In this document: positions 1-6,318 of the stretch, in pieces
Numbering within the stretch: the stretch's first letter is position 1
Layout: every line of letters begins with the position of its first letter
Origin: SIG673 sp045653945
GTDB lineage: Bacteria > Bacillota > Clostridia > Oscillospirales > CAG-272
Direction: 5' to 3'
Assembly (NCBI GenBank): GCA_045653945.1
Contig: JAZOML010000049.1
Location: forward strand, 1 to 10,665
Length of the DNA: 10,665 nucleotides
Translations under genes and position numbers: made by a program
The notes under the pieces: model-generated
Databases searched by the model: none
The model's input: the letters and a program-made list of their open reading frames with translations, nothing else
Told to the model about the DNA's origin: nothing

Positions 1-33
1 GTTGAGGCGCAGGGCTACGAGGTAAAAATATAA
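1..33 (+). CDS. 3' end of an unidentified protein gene (partial)
   Basis: The window opens in frame with ten codons, VEAQGYEVKI, followed by TAA. The frame is inferred only from its being open to the stop and from the sigma-A promoter that starts 17 bases later. The tail does not resemble the C-terminus of FtsY, which often precedes ylxM-ffh in Firmicutes. Ten residues are too few to name a family. No hairpin terminator separates it from the promoter at 51. Confidence 0.4.
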   Translation, partial: VEAQGYEVKI

Positions 34-50
34 AAATTTTTAAAAACCCC

Positions 51-79
51 TTGACATTTCTTTTATTATATGGTATACT
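51..79 (+). promoter_or_regulatory. Consensus sigma-A promoter of the ylxM-ffh-rpsP-khpA operon
   Basis: TTGACA (51-56) and TATACT (74-79) are separated by exactly 17 bases, a near-perfect vegetative promoter. Transcription should begin at about 85-88, leaving an untranslated leader of about 185 nt before ylxM. A perfect inverted repeat covers the predicted start site (see the next entry). Confidence 0.88.
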
Positions 80-80
80 C

Positions 81-101
81 TGTAAAGTAAATCACTTTAC
101 A
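81..101 (+). promoter_or_regulatory. Palindrome over the predicted transcription start (operator or 5' hairpin)
   Basis: TGTAAAGT (81-88) and ACTTTACA (94-101) form a perfect 8-bp inverted repeat around a 5-base centre. It begins two bases after the -10 box. It could be a repressor operator, or a hairpin at the 5' end of the leader RNA that protects the transcript. The sequence does not decide between these. Confidence 0.5.
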
Positions 102-260
102 CTTACGTTTTCTGAAAGAAAAGGTAAGGTCGGTAGCACCGACAGGCGAATAATGGATTGATGTGAATTATAGCTTTAAGTGATAGCTCGAAATTACACT
201 AAGCCAAATGTTAAAAATTCTTTTGTGTGCTTTCCTTACAAGAAAATTATGATAAAAAAG
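82..260 (+). ncRNA. Structured 5' leader of the ylxM-ffh operon, class unknown
   Basis: The long leader contains several pairings. CTTAC (102-106) can pair with GTAAG (124-128). GTCGGT-AGC-ACCGAC forms a tight hairpin at 129-143. GGC (145-147) can pair with GCC (203-205) around an inner stem (GTGAATT 163-169 with AATTACAC 192-199). GTAAGG (124-129) can alternatively pair with CCTTAC (234-239), closing the whole domain and excluding the first pairing. This exclusive choice resembles a cis-regulatory RNA. It lacks the GGAAGCAGC-type core of SRP RNA, T-box sequences and any riboswitch consensus I recognise. The pairings were found by eye; function is inference. Confidence 0.42.
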
Positions 261-270
261 GAGTGCAGGT

Positions 271-597
271 ATGAAAAAGCTTGATATGGTATATCTTTAC
301 GACCTGTATGCTCCGCTTTTAAATGATAGACAACGAGAGATTTTAGATTTATATTATAACGAGGACCAATCACTTGCCGAAATTTCCGAAAACGTAGGAA
401 TAACACGTCAGGGTGTGCGCGACTGTATTGTAAAGGCGGAGGCTCTTTTGTCGGGATACGAGGAAGCGCTTGGGCTTCGAAAGAAGCTTCTTGATATTGA
501 AAAAAGACTTGACGGTGTAACCCGTAAGGCTGAAAACGGCGGTGTTATCACCGAAATTATTGACGAAATTAACGAAATTAAGGACTCACTGTTTTAA
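271..597 (+). CDS. ylxM: YlxM/UPF0122 family helix-turn-helix protein
   Basis: This 108-residue protein belongs to the YlxM (UPF0122) family of small DNA-binding-like proteins encoded just upstream of ffh across Firmicutes. YlxM is considered an accessory factor of the signal recognition particle pathway; in streptococci it has been reported to modulate SRP activity. Residues 18-60 hold a sigma-70 region 4-like helix-turn-helix (LNDRQREILDLYYNEDQSL, then a recognition helix around GITRQGVRD). Residues 60-108 are charged and probably helical. The ATG at 271 is preceded by AAAGGAG (257-263) at 7-base spacing. ffh follows after 20 bases, so the two are co-transcribed from the promoter at 51. Family assignment is firm; the molecular role is less well established. 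Confidence 0.93.
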   Translation: MKKLDMVYLYDLYAPLLNDRQREILDLYYNEDQSLAEISENVGITRQGVRDCIVKAEALLSGYEEALGLRKKLLDIEKRLDGVTRKAENGGVITEIIDEINEIKDSLF

Positions 598-617
598 GAT
601 GAGGAAAGGAGAACTTA

Positions 618-1964
618 ATGTTCCAGGGACTTGCTGATAAGCTTGCGGAAGCATTTAGAAAATTCCGTAGCAAGGGCAAACTTACCGAGGCGGACGTCAA
701 AGCCGGTATGCGTGAGATAAAACTTGCGCTTCTTGAGGCGGACGTTAACTTCAAGGTTGTTCGTGATTTTATTAAAACGGTTACCGAGCGTGCAGTTGGC
801 TCAGAGGTGCTCGAAAGCCTTATGCCTGCTCAACAAATAGTAAAAATAGTTAACGAAGAGCTTACCGCTCTTATGGGAAGCTCAAATGCAAAGCTCACCA
901 TAGCTCCAAAGCCGCCGACAGTCGTAATGATGTGCGGACTTCAGGGCTCGGGTAAAACAACCCACACGGGAAAGCTTGCACTTATGTACAAAAAACAGGG
1001 TAAGCACCCTCTTATGGTTGCTTGCGACGTTTACCGTCCGGCGGCTATAACACAGTTAAAAACTCTCGGTGAGCAAATTGACGTTCCCGTATTTGCAATG
1101 GGTGATAAGATATCTCCCGTTGAGATAGCCAAGGCGGCTATTGAACACGCAAGGAAAAACGGAAACGATATGGTTTTCCTTGATACTGCTGGTAGACTTC
1201 AGATTGATGAAGTTCTTATGGAAGAGCTGCATAAGATAAAAAATGCGGTTAATCCTACGGAAATTTTGCTTGTTGTCAATGCAATGATAGGTCAGGAATC
1301 GGTAAACGTTGCCGAAACCTTCAATAATCTTCTTGATATTACGGGCGTTATTCTTACAATGCTTGACGGCGACACTCGTGGCGGTGCGGCACTTTCGGTC
1401 AGATACGTAACGGGTAAACCGATTAAATTTATCGGTACGGGTGAAAAGATGGACGCAATCGAGCCGTTCCACCCCGACCGTATGGCATCGAGAATTCTCG
1501 GAATGGGCGACGTTCTTTCTCTTATAGAAAAAGCGGAGCAGGCTTTTGATGAGAAGAAGGCGGCAGAAATGGAGAAAAAGCTCCGTGAGTCCACCTTTAC
1601 GCTTGATGACTACCTTGAACAATTCCAGCAAATGAGAAAAATGGGCTCAATGGACCAGCTTATGGGTATGCTTCCGGGAATTAAGCCAAGTCAGCTTAAG
1701 GATGCAAAGATAGATGAAAAACAAATTGACAGGATGGAGGCAATCATCCTTTCGATGACAAAGAAGGAACGCTTAAAGCCTGATATCATAAACGGCTCAC
1801 GCAAAAAGCGCATAGCGGCGGGAAGTGGAACGAGTGTTGAGGACGTAAACAAGCTTCTCAATCAATTCGCTCAGGTAAGCAAGCTGATGAAACAAATGGC
1901 AAGCGGAAAAATGGGAGCACTGTCCCACCTATTCGGTAGGCGTGGCAGCAAATTCCCTTTCTAA
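618..1964 (+). CDS. ffh: Signal recognition particle protein Ffh (SRP54 GTPase)
   Basis: Ffh binds SRP RNA and signal sequences of nascent membrane and secreted proteins and delivers ribosomes to FtsY through paired GTP hydrolysis. The 448 residues have the normal layout: N domain (1-95), G domain (96-300) and methionine-rich M domain (325-448). Visible motifs are the P-loop GLQGSGKTT (107-115), DVYRPAA (137-143), DTAGR (189-193), LDGDTRGGAALS (249-260), and the M-domain RNA-binding helix SRKKRIAAGSG (394-404). Three normally conserved G-domain positions differ: VVDAMTGQ reads VVNAMIGQ (N221, I224), and the G4 motif TKLD reads TMLD (M248). The rest is intact, so this is probably a lineage variant and not a dead gene. 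AAAGGAG (605-611) precedes the ATG by 6 bases. rpsP follows after 67 bases. Confidence 0.97.
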   Translation: MFQGLADKLAEAFRKFRSKGKLTEADVKAGMREIKLALLEADVNFKVVRDFIKTVTERAVGSEVLESLMPAQQIVKIVNEELTALMGSSNAKLTIAPKPPTVVMMCGLQGSGKTTHTGKLALMYKKQGKHPLMVACDVYRPAAITQLKTLGEQIDVPVFAMGDKISPVEIAKAAIEHARKNGNDMVFLDTAGRLQIDEVLMEELHKIKNAVNPTEILLVVNAMIGQESVNVAETFNNLLDITGVILTMLDGDTRGGAALSVRYVTGKPIKFIGTGEKMDAIEPFHPDRMASRILGMGDVLSLIEKAEQAFDEKKAAEMEKKLRESTFTLDDYLEQFQQMRKMGSMDQLMGMLPGIKPSQLKDAKIDEKQIDRMEAIILSMTKKERLKPDIINGSRKKRIAAGSGTSVEDVNKLLNQFAQVSKLMKQMASGKMGALSHLFGRRGSKFPF

Positions 1965-2031
1965 AATACGTTTAAAACGGCATAAGCCTTTTAATAAAAA
2001 ATAAAAAATAACATATTTGGAGGAAATCAAA

Positions 2032-2271
2032 ATGGTAAAGATCAGACTTAAGAGAATGGGCGCAAAGAAGGCTCCCTTCTACAGAATCGTTGTAGCAGAC
2101 TCCCGTTATCCCCGTGACGGAAGATTTATCGAGGAAATCGGCTACTATGATCCCAGCACTCAGCCTGCAACCGTAAAGGTAGACGCTGAGAAGGCTAATA
2201 AGTGGATTGCTAACGGCGCTCAGCCCACTGAGACCGTTGCATCTCTTTTCAAGAATAACGGCATAGTCTAA
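2032..2271 (+). CDS. rpsP: 30S ribosomal protein S16
   Basis: S16 is a small ribosomal protein that stabilises assembly of the 5' domain of 16S rRNA. The 79-residue product begins MVKIRLKRMGAKKAPFYRIV and carries the family signature ADSRYPRDGRFIEEIGYYDP at about residues 23-42. Its length matches the family. I start it at the ATG at 2032 because TTGGAGGAA just upstream is the ribosome binding site (GGAGG 2019-2023), and S16 proteins start with MVKIRL or MAVKIRL. The in-frame TTG at 2017 lies within this binding site and is not the start. Position after ffh and before khpA is typical of Firmicutes. Confidence 0.97.
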   Translation: MVKIRLKRMGAKKAPFYRIVVADSRYPRDGRFIEEIGYYDPSTQPATVKVDAEKANKWIANGAQPTETVASLFKNNGIV

Positions 2272-2289
2272 TTTAAGGCGGAAAACGTA

Positions 2290-2565
2290 ATGGTTAGCCT
2301 TAAAGAGGTACTCGTCGAAATAGTCAAGCCTATCGTAGCGGATCCTGATAGCGTAATAGTTATTGAGTCCGTTTCGGGTAACGACGTGTTGCTTCAGCTT
2401 AACGTTGCACCTGATGATATGGGCAAGGTTATCGGCAGACACGGTAAAATAGCGAAAGCTATCCGTACCGTTATGAAAGCGGCGGCAACTCCGTCAGGTC
2501 GCCACGTCAGAGTCGATATTCTTGATTCCGACGAACTCGCCGAAAGCAATTCCGACGAGGAGTAA
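2290..2565 (+). CDS. khpA: KhpA-type KH-domain RNA-binding protein
   Basis: KhpA is a small single-KH-domain RNA-binding protein that pairs with KhpB (Jag/EloR) in Gram-positive bacteria and affects cell elongation and post-transcriptional control. The 91 residues contain a helical N-terminus (LKEVLVEIVKPIVADPDSV) and the KH core KVIGRHGKIAKAIRTV, with GxxG being GRHG at 49-52. An acidic tail (from about residue 79, DSDELAESNSDEE) is a little longer than the usual 75-80 residue proteins. The start is 18 bases after the rpsP stop, and the ribosome binding site AAGGCGG (2275-2281) is imperfect. It is the last gene before the terminator at 2571; rimM, which often follows, is absent. Confidence 0.93.
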   Translation: MVSLKEVLVEIVKPIVADPDSVIVIESVSGNDVLLQLNVAPDDMGKVIGRHGKIAKAIRTVMKAAATPSGRHVRVDILDSDELAESNSDEE

Positions 2566-2570
2566 AAAAT

Positions 2571-2603
2571 AAAAAGAGGTTGATTTTGTTCAACCTCTTT
2601 TTT
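2571..2603 (+). terminator. Bidirectional intrinsic terminator after khpA
   Basis: AAAAAGAGGTTG (2571-2582), an 8-base loop and CAACCTCTTTTTT (2591-2603) form a stem with A and T runs on its two sides. It can stop the ylxM-khpA transcript on the plus strand and the converging decarboxylase transcript, whose stop codon is at 2607, on the minus strand. Confidence 0.92.
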
Positions 2604-2606
2604 GTT

Positions 2607-3938
2607 TTATTTAATTACTGTAAGCTCACTTACGTTGTAATACTCAAATACCTTAACACTTTCGGAATCAATTAATTCTCCCATAACGAGTATCGGAACT
2701 GCAGGCGGACATCCTACGTTAACCGCGCCTAAAACTCTTCCGACAGCAAATGACGTAGGAATAGCTTCCTTTGGAGAAAGCATAGCCTCTCTTGGCGACA
2801 TTTTTGTCTGCGGTATAAAGAAATCGGGTGCTTCCGTGGTTATCGGAGGCTTTTTTTCTACCGATAATAGCGCAATCAAAAGCTTTGATAGGTCGATATC
2901 GCTAATTTGGGGAGTCAGCATTAAAACAAGAAAATCCGGGTCGGCAAACTCACAAATTATTCCCTTTTCCTCGAGAATTTTTGCTATTTCCTGACCTAAA
3001 TAGCCGTAAGGCTTGGTTTTTATCGTGATTTTAAGCGGCTCAATCCCATAAAGTGTATAACCGTTATCTATAAGCGACGCCTTTAAATTTTCAAGCTTTT
3101 TAATAAAGCAGTCAAGACTTTTCTTGTAATCTTCTCCGATATATGCGTTAGCTCTATCAAGGGAAGATAAAATCAAATAAGATGGACTTGTTGAACCGAA
3201 AAGAGAAAGCGCTGCTCTTGCGTAATCCTTAAAAATAGCAGGTGCGTTTTTTGAAATATGAAGATACGCTCCGCCCGTAAGGACAGGAAGAGTTTTGTGC
3301 GCCGAATCGCAGCAAACGTCAGCTCCTTGGTCAAGCGGATGCATTGAAGTCGGTAAAAATTTAAGATAAGCGCCGTGTGCGTTATCGACTACAAGCAGTA
3401 CGCCGTATTTTTTGCATACACGACTTATAGCAGCAATATCAAGAATATTTCCCAGGTAATCGGGAGATGTGAGATACAGTGCCGTCGGTAAACGCTCTGC
3501 ATTTTTTAAATAATTCTCGACGTCATTTGCATTAATTTCGCAAGAAAGATAACTTGCCCTACCTTTGCCGTAAAGCCACTCTACCGTTACGTCAAGCAAT
3601 GAAATTGCGCTTAAAAAGGTCTTGTGAGCGTTTCTTGCGGCTAAAATTACAGGAGCTTTACCGCAGCTTTTAGCGTGAAGTGTTATAAGATACACGGCGG
3701 CGCGAATTGAAAGTGAGGAACCCTCAACCGAGTAAAAGGTATCCGCACCAAAAAGCGAGCCTGCATTTTGCTCGCTTTCGGATATAATACCGTTTGCCTC
3801 GTAAAGGCTGTCTGCACCGCTTATTTCTGTTATATCGTATTGCTCAATTTCGCCGTTTCCCTTATGACCGGGCATATGCAATCGCAAATCACCCTTTTTT
3901 GCGTAGGCTTTTACGAAATCGTAAATTGGAGTTTTCAT
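2607..3938 (-). CDS. PLP-dependent Orn/Lys/Arg-type decarboxylase, short form
   Basis: This fold-type I PLP enzyme resembles the wing-less Firmicutes arginine/lysine/ornithine decarboxylases (SpeA/YaaO type). Such enzymes remove the carboxyl group of a basic amino acid to give agmatine, cadaverine or putrescine; the substrate cannot be told here. Visible elements are HMPGHKG (21-27), the GSS phosphate-binding turn (73-75), VVDNAHGAYL (183-192, where larger members read DEAHG), the Schiff-base lysine K215 in DSAHKTLPVLTGGAYL, and a reduced C-terminal domain with CPPAVPILVMGE (410-421). I use the ATG at 3938, giving 443 residues. It lies one base after the scfB stop (TAA-T-ATG) with no strong ribosome binding site of its own, which implies translational coupling. 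A TTG at 3947 inside scfB is a less likely start. Confidence 0.87.
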   Translation of the reverse strand: MKTPIYDFVKAYAKKGDLRLHMPGHKGNGEIEQYDITEISGADSLYEANGIISESEQNAGSLFGADTFYSVEGSSLSIRAAVYLITLHAKSCGKAPVILAARNAHKTFLSAISLLDVTVEWLYGKGRASYLSCEINANDVENYLKNAERLPTALYLTSPDYLGNILDIAAISRVCKKYGVLLVVDNAHGAYLKFLPTSMHPLDQGADVCCDSAHKTLPVLTGGAYLHISKNAPAIFKDYARAALSLFGSTSPSYLILSSLDRANAYIGEDYKKSLDCFIKKLENLKASLIDNGYTLYGIEPLKITIKTKPYGYLGQEIAKILEEKGIICEFADPDFLVLMLTPQISDIDLSKLLIALLSVEKKPPITTEAPDFFIPQTKMSPREAMLSPKEAIPTSFAVGRVLGAVNVGCPPAVPILVMGELIDSESVKVFEYYNVSELTVIK

Positions 3939-3939
3939 A

Positions 3940-5316
3940 TTACTCAAACTGCTTGGCTATTTCAAGCATAATAGCACACTCCATCCTTTTTTTGAATAGC
4001 TGACAACCCTTTTCGTAGATTCCCTTTACAGTACCCGTTGCGTGGTATGCGTTAGCCGCACAACCGCCCGAACAGTAAAGTCTTGCCCAACAGTTACGAC
4101 AGTCGGGACGTGAATATACGTTACACTCACCGAACTCGCACTGTGCCGCTTGGTTGGTAACACCGTTCCAAACGTCGCCGAGCTTATACTTATCATCGCC
4201 GACGAATTGGTGGCAGGGATAAAGGTCGCCCCAGGGCGTAACCGCCATATATTCAGTACCCGAACCGCAACCTGATATACGCTTGTATATACAAGGACCG
4301 CCCGTAAGGTCTATCATATAGTGATAGAACGTAAAGGGCTTACCTGCCTTGTGGCGCTCAAGCATAAGATGTGCAAGTTTTTCATATTGGTCCATAACGA
4401 TAGCAATATCCTCGTCGGTAAGCTCGGCTGCATCACCGGGAGCGCAAACTACTGGCTCCATTCTAAGCTCGTTAAAGCCAAGATTAAGCATTACCTTGAT
4501 ATCCTCGAGGAAGTCGGGATTTGCGTGGGTAAACGTGCCGCGCATATAGTAGTTTTGACCGTTTCGAGAATCAACAAGCTTTTTGAATTTCGGTACGATT
4601 TTGTCGAAGCTTCCGTTTCCTGCGTAGTCAACACGGAAACGGTCGTGAATTTCCTTTCTGCCGTCAAGACTTAAAACGACGTTTGAACACTCCTTGTTGG
4701 CGAACTCAATAACGTCGTCGTCAATTAGAAGTCCATTTGTGGTAAGAGTGAAGCGGAAATTCTTGTTCTTTTCCTTTTCAATGCTTCTTGCATAAGCAAC
4801 GAGCTGTTTTACCACGTCGAAATTCATAAGCGGCTCTCCGCCAAAGAAGTCAACCTCGAGATTTCTTCTTGTGCTTGAATTTTCAACGAGAAAATCAAGA
4901 GCTCTTTTACCTACCTCGAAGCTCATAACCGCTCGATCACCGTGATACTTTCCCTGTGAGGCGAAGCAATATGAGCAGTTGAGGTTGCAGGTGTGCGCAA
5001 CGTGTAGACAAAGCGCTTTTATAACACCCGAGGTTTTTTCCTTTAGTTTGCCTGCCATAGGCTCAAAGGTGTCGGGAGAAAAGAGTTTGCCCGATGCCTT
5101 GAGTGAGGCAACCTGCTCGTAGCACTCGTTTATATCATCAAGCGTTATGTCGCTGTGTGAGGCGTATTTATCCGAAATTTCAGATATAACCTCGTCCTTG
5201 GTCTTGCTTTCAAAAATATCTATTATATCGTAGGCTACCTCGTCAACGACGTGGATTGCACCTGAGCAAACGTCAAGGACGATATTGTAGCCACCTAATT
5301 TATACTTATGTATCAT
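3940..5316 (-). CDS. scfB: SCIFF ranthipeptide maturase (radical SAM/SPASM, thioether-forming)
   Basis: This enzyme installs thioether cross-links from cysteine sulphurs to acceptor residues in the SCIFF precursor, using SAM and iron-sulphur clusters. The 458 residues start with a peptide-recognition (RRE/PqqD-like) region (about 1-95, MIHKYKLGGYNIVLDVCSGA). The radical SAM cluster motif is CNLNCSYC (C110, C114, C117), followed by FFGGEPL (158-164) and LTTNGLLI (191-198). The C-terminal SPASM region has many cysteines (C342, C350, C368, C393, C398, C406, C409, C415, C419, C438). The match to the family studied as CteB and Tte1186 is close. I start at the ATG at 5316, giving the family's usual N-terminus; an in-frame TTG at 5349 is less likely. 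The precursor gene lies upstream beyond a hairpin, and the decarboxylase is coupled downstream. Confidence 0.95.
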   Translation of the reverse strand: MIHKYKLGGYNIVLDVCSGAIHVVDEVAYDIIDIFESKTKDEVISEISDKYASHSDITLDDINECYEQVASLKASGKLFSPDTFEPMAGKLKEKTSGVIKALCLHVAHTCNLNCSYCFASQGKYHGDRAVMSFEVGKRALDFLVENSSTRRNLEVDFFGGEPLMNFDVVKQLVAYARSIEKEKNKNFRFTLTTNGLLIDDDVIEFANKECSNVVLSLDGRKEIHDRFRVDYAGNGSFDKIVPKFKKLVDSRNGQNYYMRGTFTHANPDFLEDIKVMLNLGFNELRMEPVVCAPGDAAELTDEDIAIVMDQYEKLAHLMLERHKAGKPFTFYHYMIDLTGGPCIYKRISGCGSGTEYMAVTPWGDLYPCHQFVGDDKYKLGDVWNGVTNQAAQCEFGECNVYSRPDCRNCWARLYCSGGCAANAYHATGTVKGIYEKGCQLFKKRMECAIMLEIAKQFE

Positions 5317-5356
5317 TGTAGAAAATTCCGTTCCGCCCACTGTGGGCAATAATAAA

Positions 5357-5388
5357 GAAAAAAGCGCTACCCGCTCGGTAGCGCTTTT
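5357..5388 (-). terminator. Terminator-like hairpin between scfA and scfB (likely partial attenuator)
   Basis: AAAAGCGCTACC (5360-5371), a 5-base loop and GGTAGCGCTTTT (5377-5388) form a perfect 12-bp stem. On the minus strand it is followed by more T residues (TTCTTTATT). It lies 37 bases beyond the scfA stop and 40 bases before the scfB ATG, with no new consensus promoter in between. Partial read-through would give abundant precursor peptide mRNA and less enzyme mRNA. Confidence 0.82.
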
Positions 5389-5425
5389 ACCTGTTAGCTT
5401 GGTACTTACGAATACCGCACTTTGA

Positions 5426-5578
5426 TTATTTGCTTTCCTTGCTGCTCTCGCACTTTTGGTTAGCTATACCGCAGCTGGTTTTACAAGCAGACTGGCAAGA
5501 GGTTTGGCACTCTCCACAGCCGCCTTTTTTAGCACTTTCGCAAAGATTTTTGGTTTCAATGGTCTTGATGTGTTCCAT
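5426..5578 (-). CDS. scfA: SCIFF ranthipeptide precursor (six cysteines in forty-five residues)
   Basis: This 50-residue gene encodes the substrate of the adjacent maturase. It begins MEHIKTIETKNLCESAKKGG and continues with the core CGECQTSCQSACKTSC, then GIANQKC and a short charged tail (ESSKESK). The core pattern is diagnostic of SCIFF peptides, with cysteines at 21, 24, 28, 32, 36 and 43. A seventh cysteine at residue 13 lies in the leader, ahead of the canonical six. GGAGG (5586-5590) precedes the ATG by 7 bases and the stop is TAA at 5426-5428. The gene is transcribed from the promoter at 5610-5638. SCIFF products are widespread in Clostridia; some have been linked to quorum-type regulation, but the mature form and role here are unknown. 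Confidence 0.95.
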   Translation of the reverse strand: MEHIKTIETKNLCESAKKGGCGECQTSCQSACKTSCGIANQKCESSKESK

Positions 5579-5609
5579 TTTAGTTCCTCCAAAATTATAA
5601 TTATACTAT

Positions 5610-5638
5610 ATTTTATCACAAATATTATTTATTGTCAA
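5610..5638 (-). promoter_or_regulatory. Sigma-A promoter of the scfA-scfB-decarboxylase operon
   Basis: Read on the minus strand, TTGACA (5638-5633) and TAAAAT (5615-5610) are separated by 17 bases, with AT-rich DNA around them. Transcription would begin near 5603, leaving about 25 nt before the scfA ATG. This marks scfA as the first gene of its unit, distinct from the phosphopantetheinyl transferase gene upstream. Confidence 0.87.
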
Positions 5639-5667
5639 TAGAAAAATAAAATATTATTGCTGCTAAA

Positions 5668-6252
5668 TTAATTTACTTCCTCTATTTGCAACACGTCGCT
5701 TTTAGACGTGCAAATTGCACACTCGAAATTACCGATTGTAAAACGCTTAAAATAGGTATTGGAAATAAAAATGCAATCCTCAAAATACGGTATTTGCATC
5801 TCGTTTCTGCCTAGCGCGAGTCCTAATCCTGTGTATTTGACGTATGACTCCTTTGATACCCAAAGACGCAAAGGAAAGCTTGAAAAATCGTCGATTTCTC
5901 TGCTTGTGAAAAATCTCGAAAGTGTTTCTTTGGAAATCTTTCTTGTTTTATTTTCGCAATCAATACCTATTTTGTTATCGTAAAAAGCAACTATCGAGAA
6001 ATTACCACTGTGTGATATAGAAAAATGTACCGAAGGAAAATTCTTTGCAAAGGATTTGCCGTTTTCGGAAATTTCGTAAATTACATCTTGCTCGTTTATA
6101 CCAAACGAAGCAAACCCCGCCTTTAAAGCCTTGGCGGTGTTTATCTTGGCTAAGTTATCTTTTCTTGCCAAAAGAATTTTATTTAAACGGTATTCCGATA
6201 TTTCCTTGGGAATATTTTCGTTTGATGAATTGCAGTAAAATATTTTTATCAT
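5668..6252 (-). CDS. 4'-phosphopantetheinyl transferase, Sfp-like (short form)
   Basis: This enzyme moves the phosphopantetheine arm of coenzyme A onto a serine of carrier proteins. Its targets could be the acyl carrier protein of fatty acid synthesis or peptide/polyketide synthase carriers; none is encoded nearby. The 194 residues show the superfamily signatures: HFSISHSG (76-83), IGIDCE with metal ligands D98 and E100 (95-100), and WVSKESYVK with E135 (131-139). It is shorter than Sfp (about 224 residues) but all signatures are present. The ribosome binding site is poor (TTTTAAGAT before the ATG at 6252). No promoter is evident in the 66 bases after the aldolase stop, so expression probably depends on read-through of the hairpin at 6265-6289. 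Low expression is likely. Confidence 0.9.
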   Translation of the reverse strand: MIKIFYCNSSNENIPKEISEYRLNKILLARKDNLAKINTAKALKAGFASFGINEQDVIYEISENGKSFAKNFPSVHFSISHSGNFSIVAFYDNKIGIDCENKTRKISKETLSRFFTSREIDDFSSFPLRLWVSKESYVKYTGLGLALGRNEMQIPYFEDCIFISNTYFKRFTIGNFECAICTSKSDVLQIEEVN

Positions 6253-6264
6253 ATCTTAAAATTG

Positions 6265-6290
6265 AAGGGCAACCGCACGGGCTGCCCTTT
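6265..6290 (-). terminator. Hairpin after the aldolase gene, leaky terminator
   Basis: AAGGGCAACC (6265-6274), loop GCACG and GGCTGCCCTT (6280-6289) form a 10-bp stem with one G-U pair. On the minus strand it is followed only by CAATTTTAAG, a weak T tract, so termination of the aldolase message is probably incomplete. The plus strand side has the better T run but no gene there to end. Confidence 0.62.
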
Positions 6291-6318
6291 TCTCTTTTGA
6301 ATAATTTTATAAGGTAAA

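Noticed and set aside
82..260. SRP RNA (ffs) encoded just upstream of ylxM-ffh
   Set aside because: The conserved SRP Alu/S-domain core (GGAAGCAGC type) is not present and no terminator follows it before ylxM.
1056..1631. Minus-strand 191-codon ORF opposite ffh
   Set aside because: It lies wholly antisense to the conserved ffh gene and has no ribosome binding site or family features.
2017..2031. TTG start giving a five-residue longer S16
   Set aside because: These bases are the ribosome binding site, and the shorter N-terminus MVKIRL fits the family.
5456..5641. Plus-strand 61-codon ORF near 5456
   Set aside because: It is antisense to the SCIFF precursor and its promoter; the SCIFF reading frame explains the sequence.
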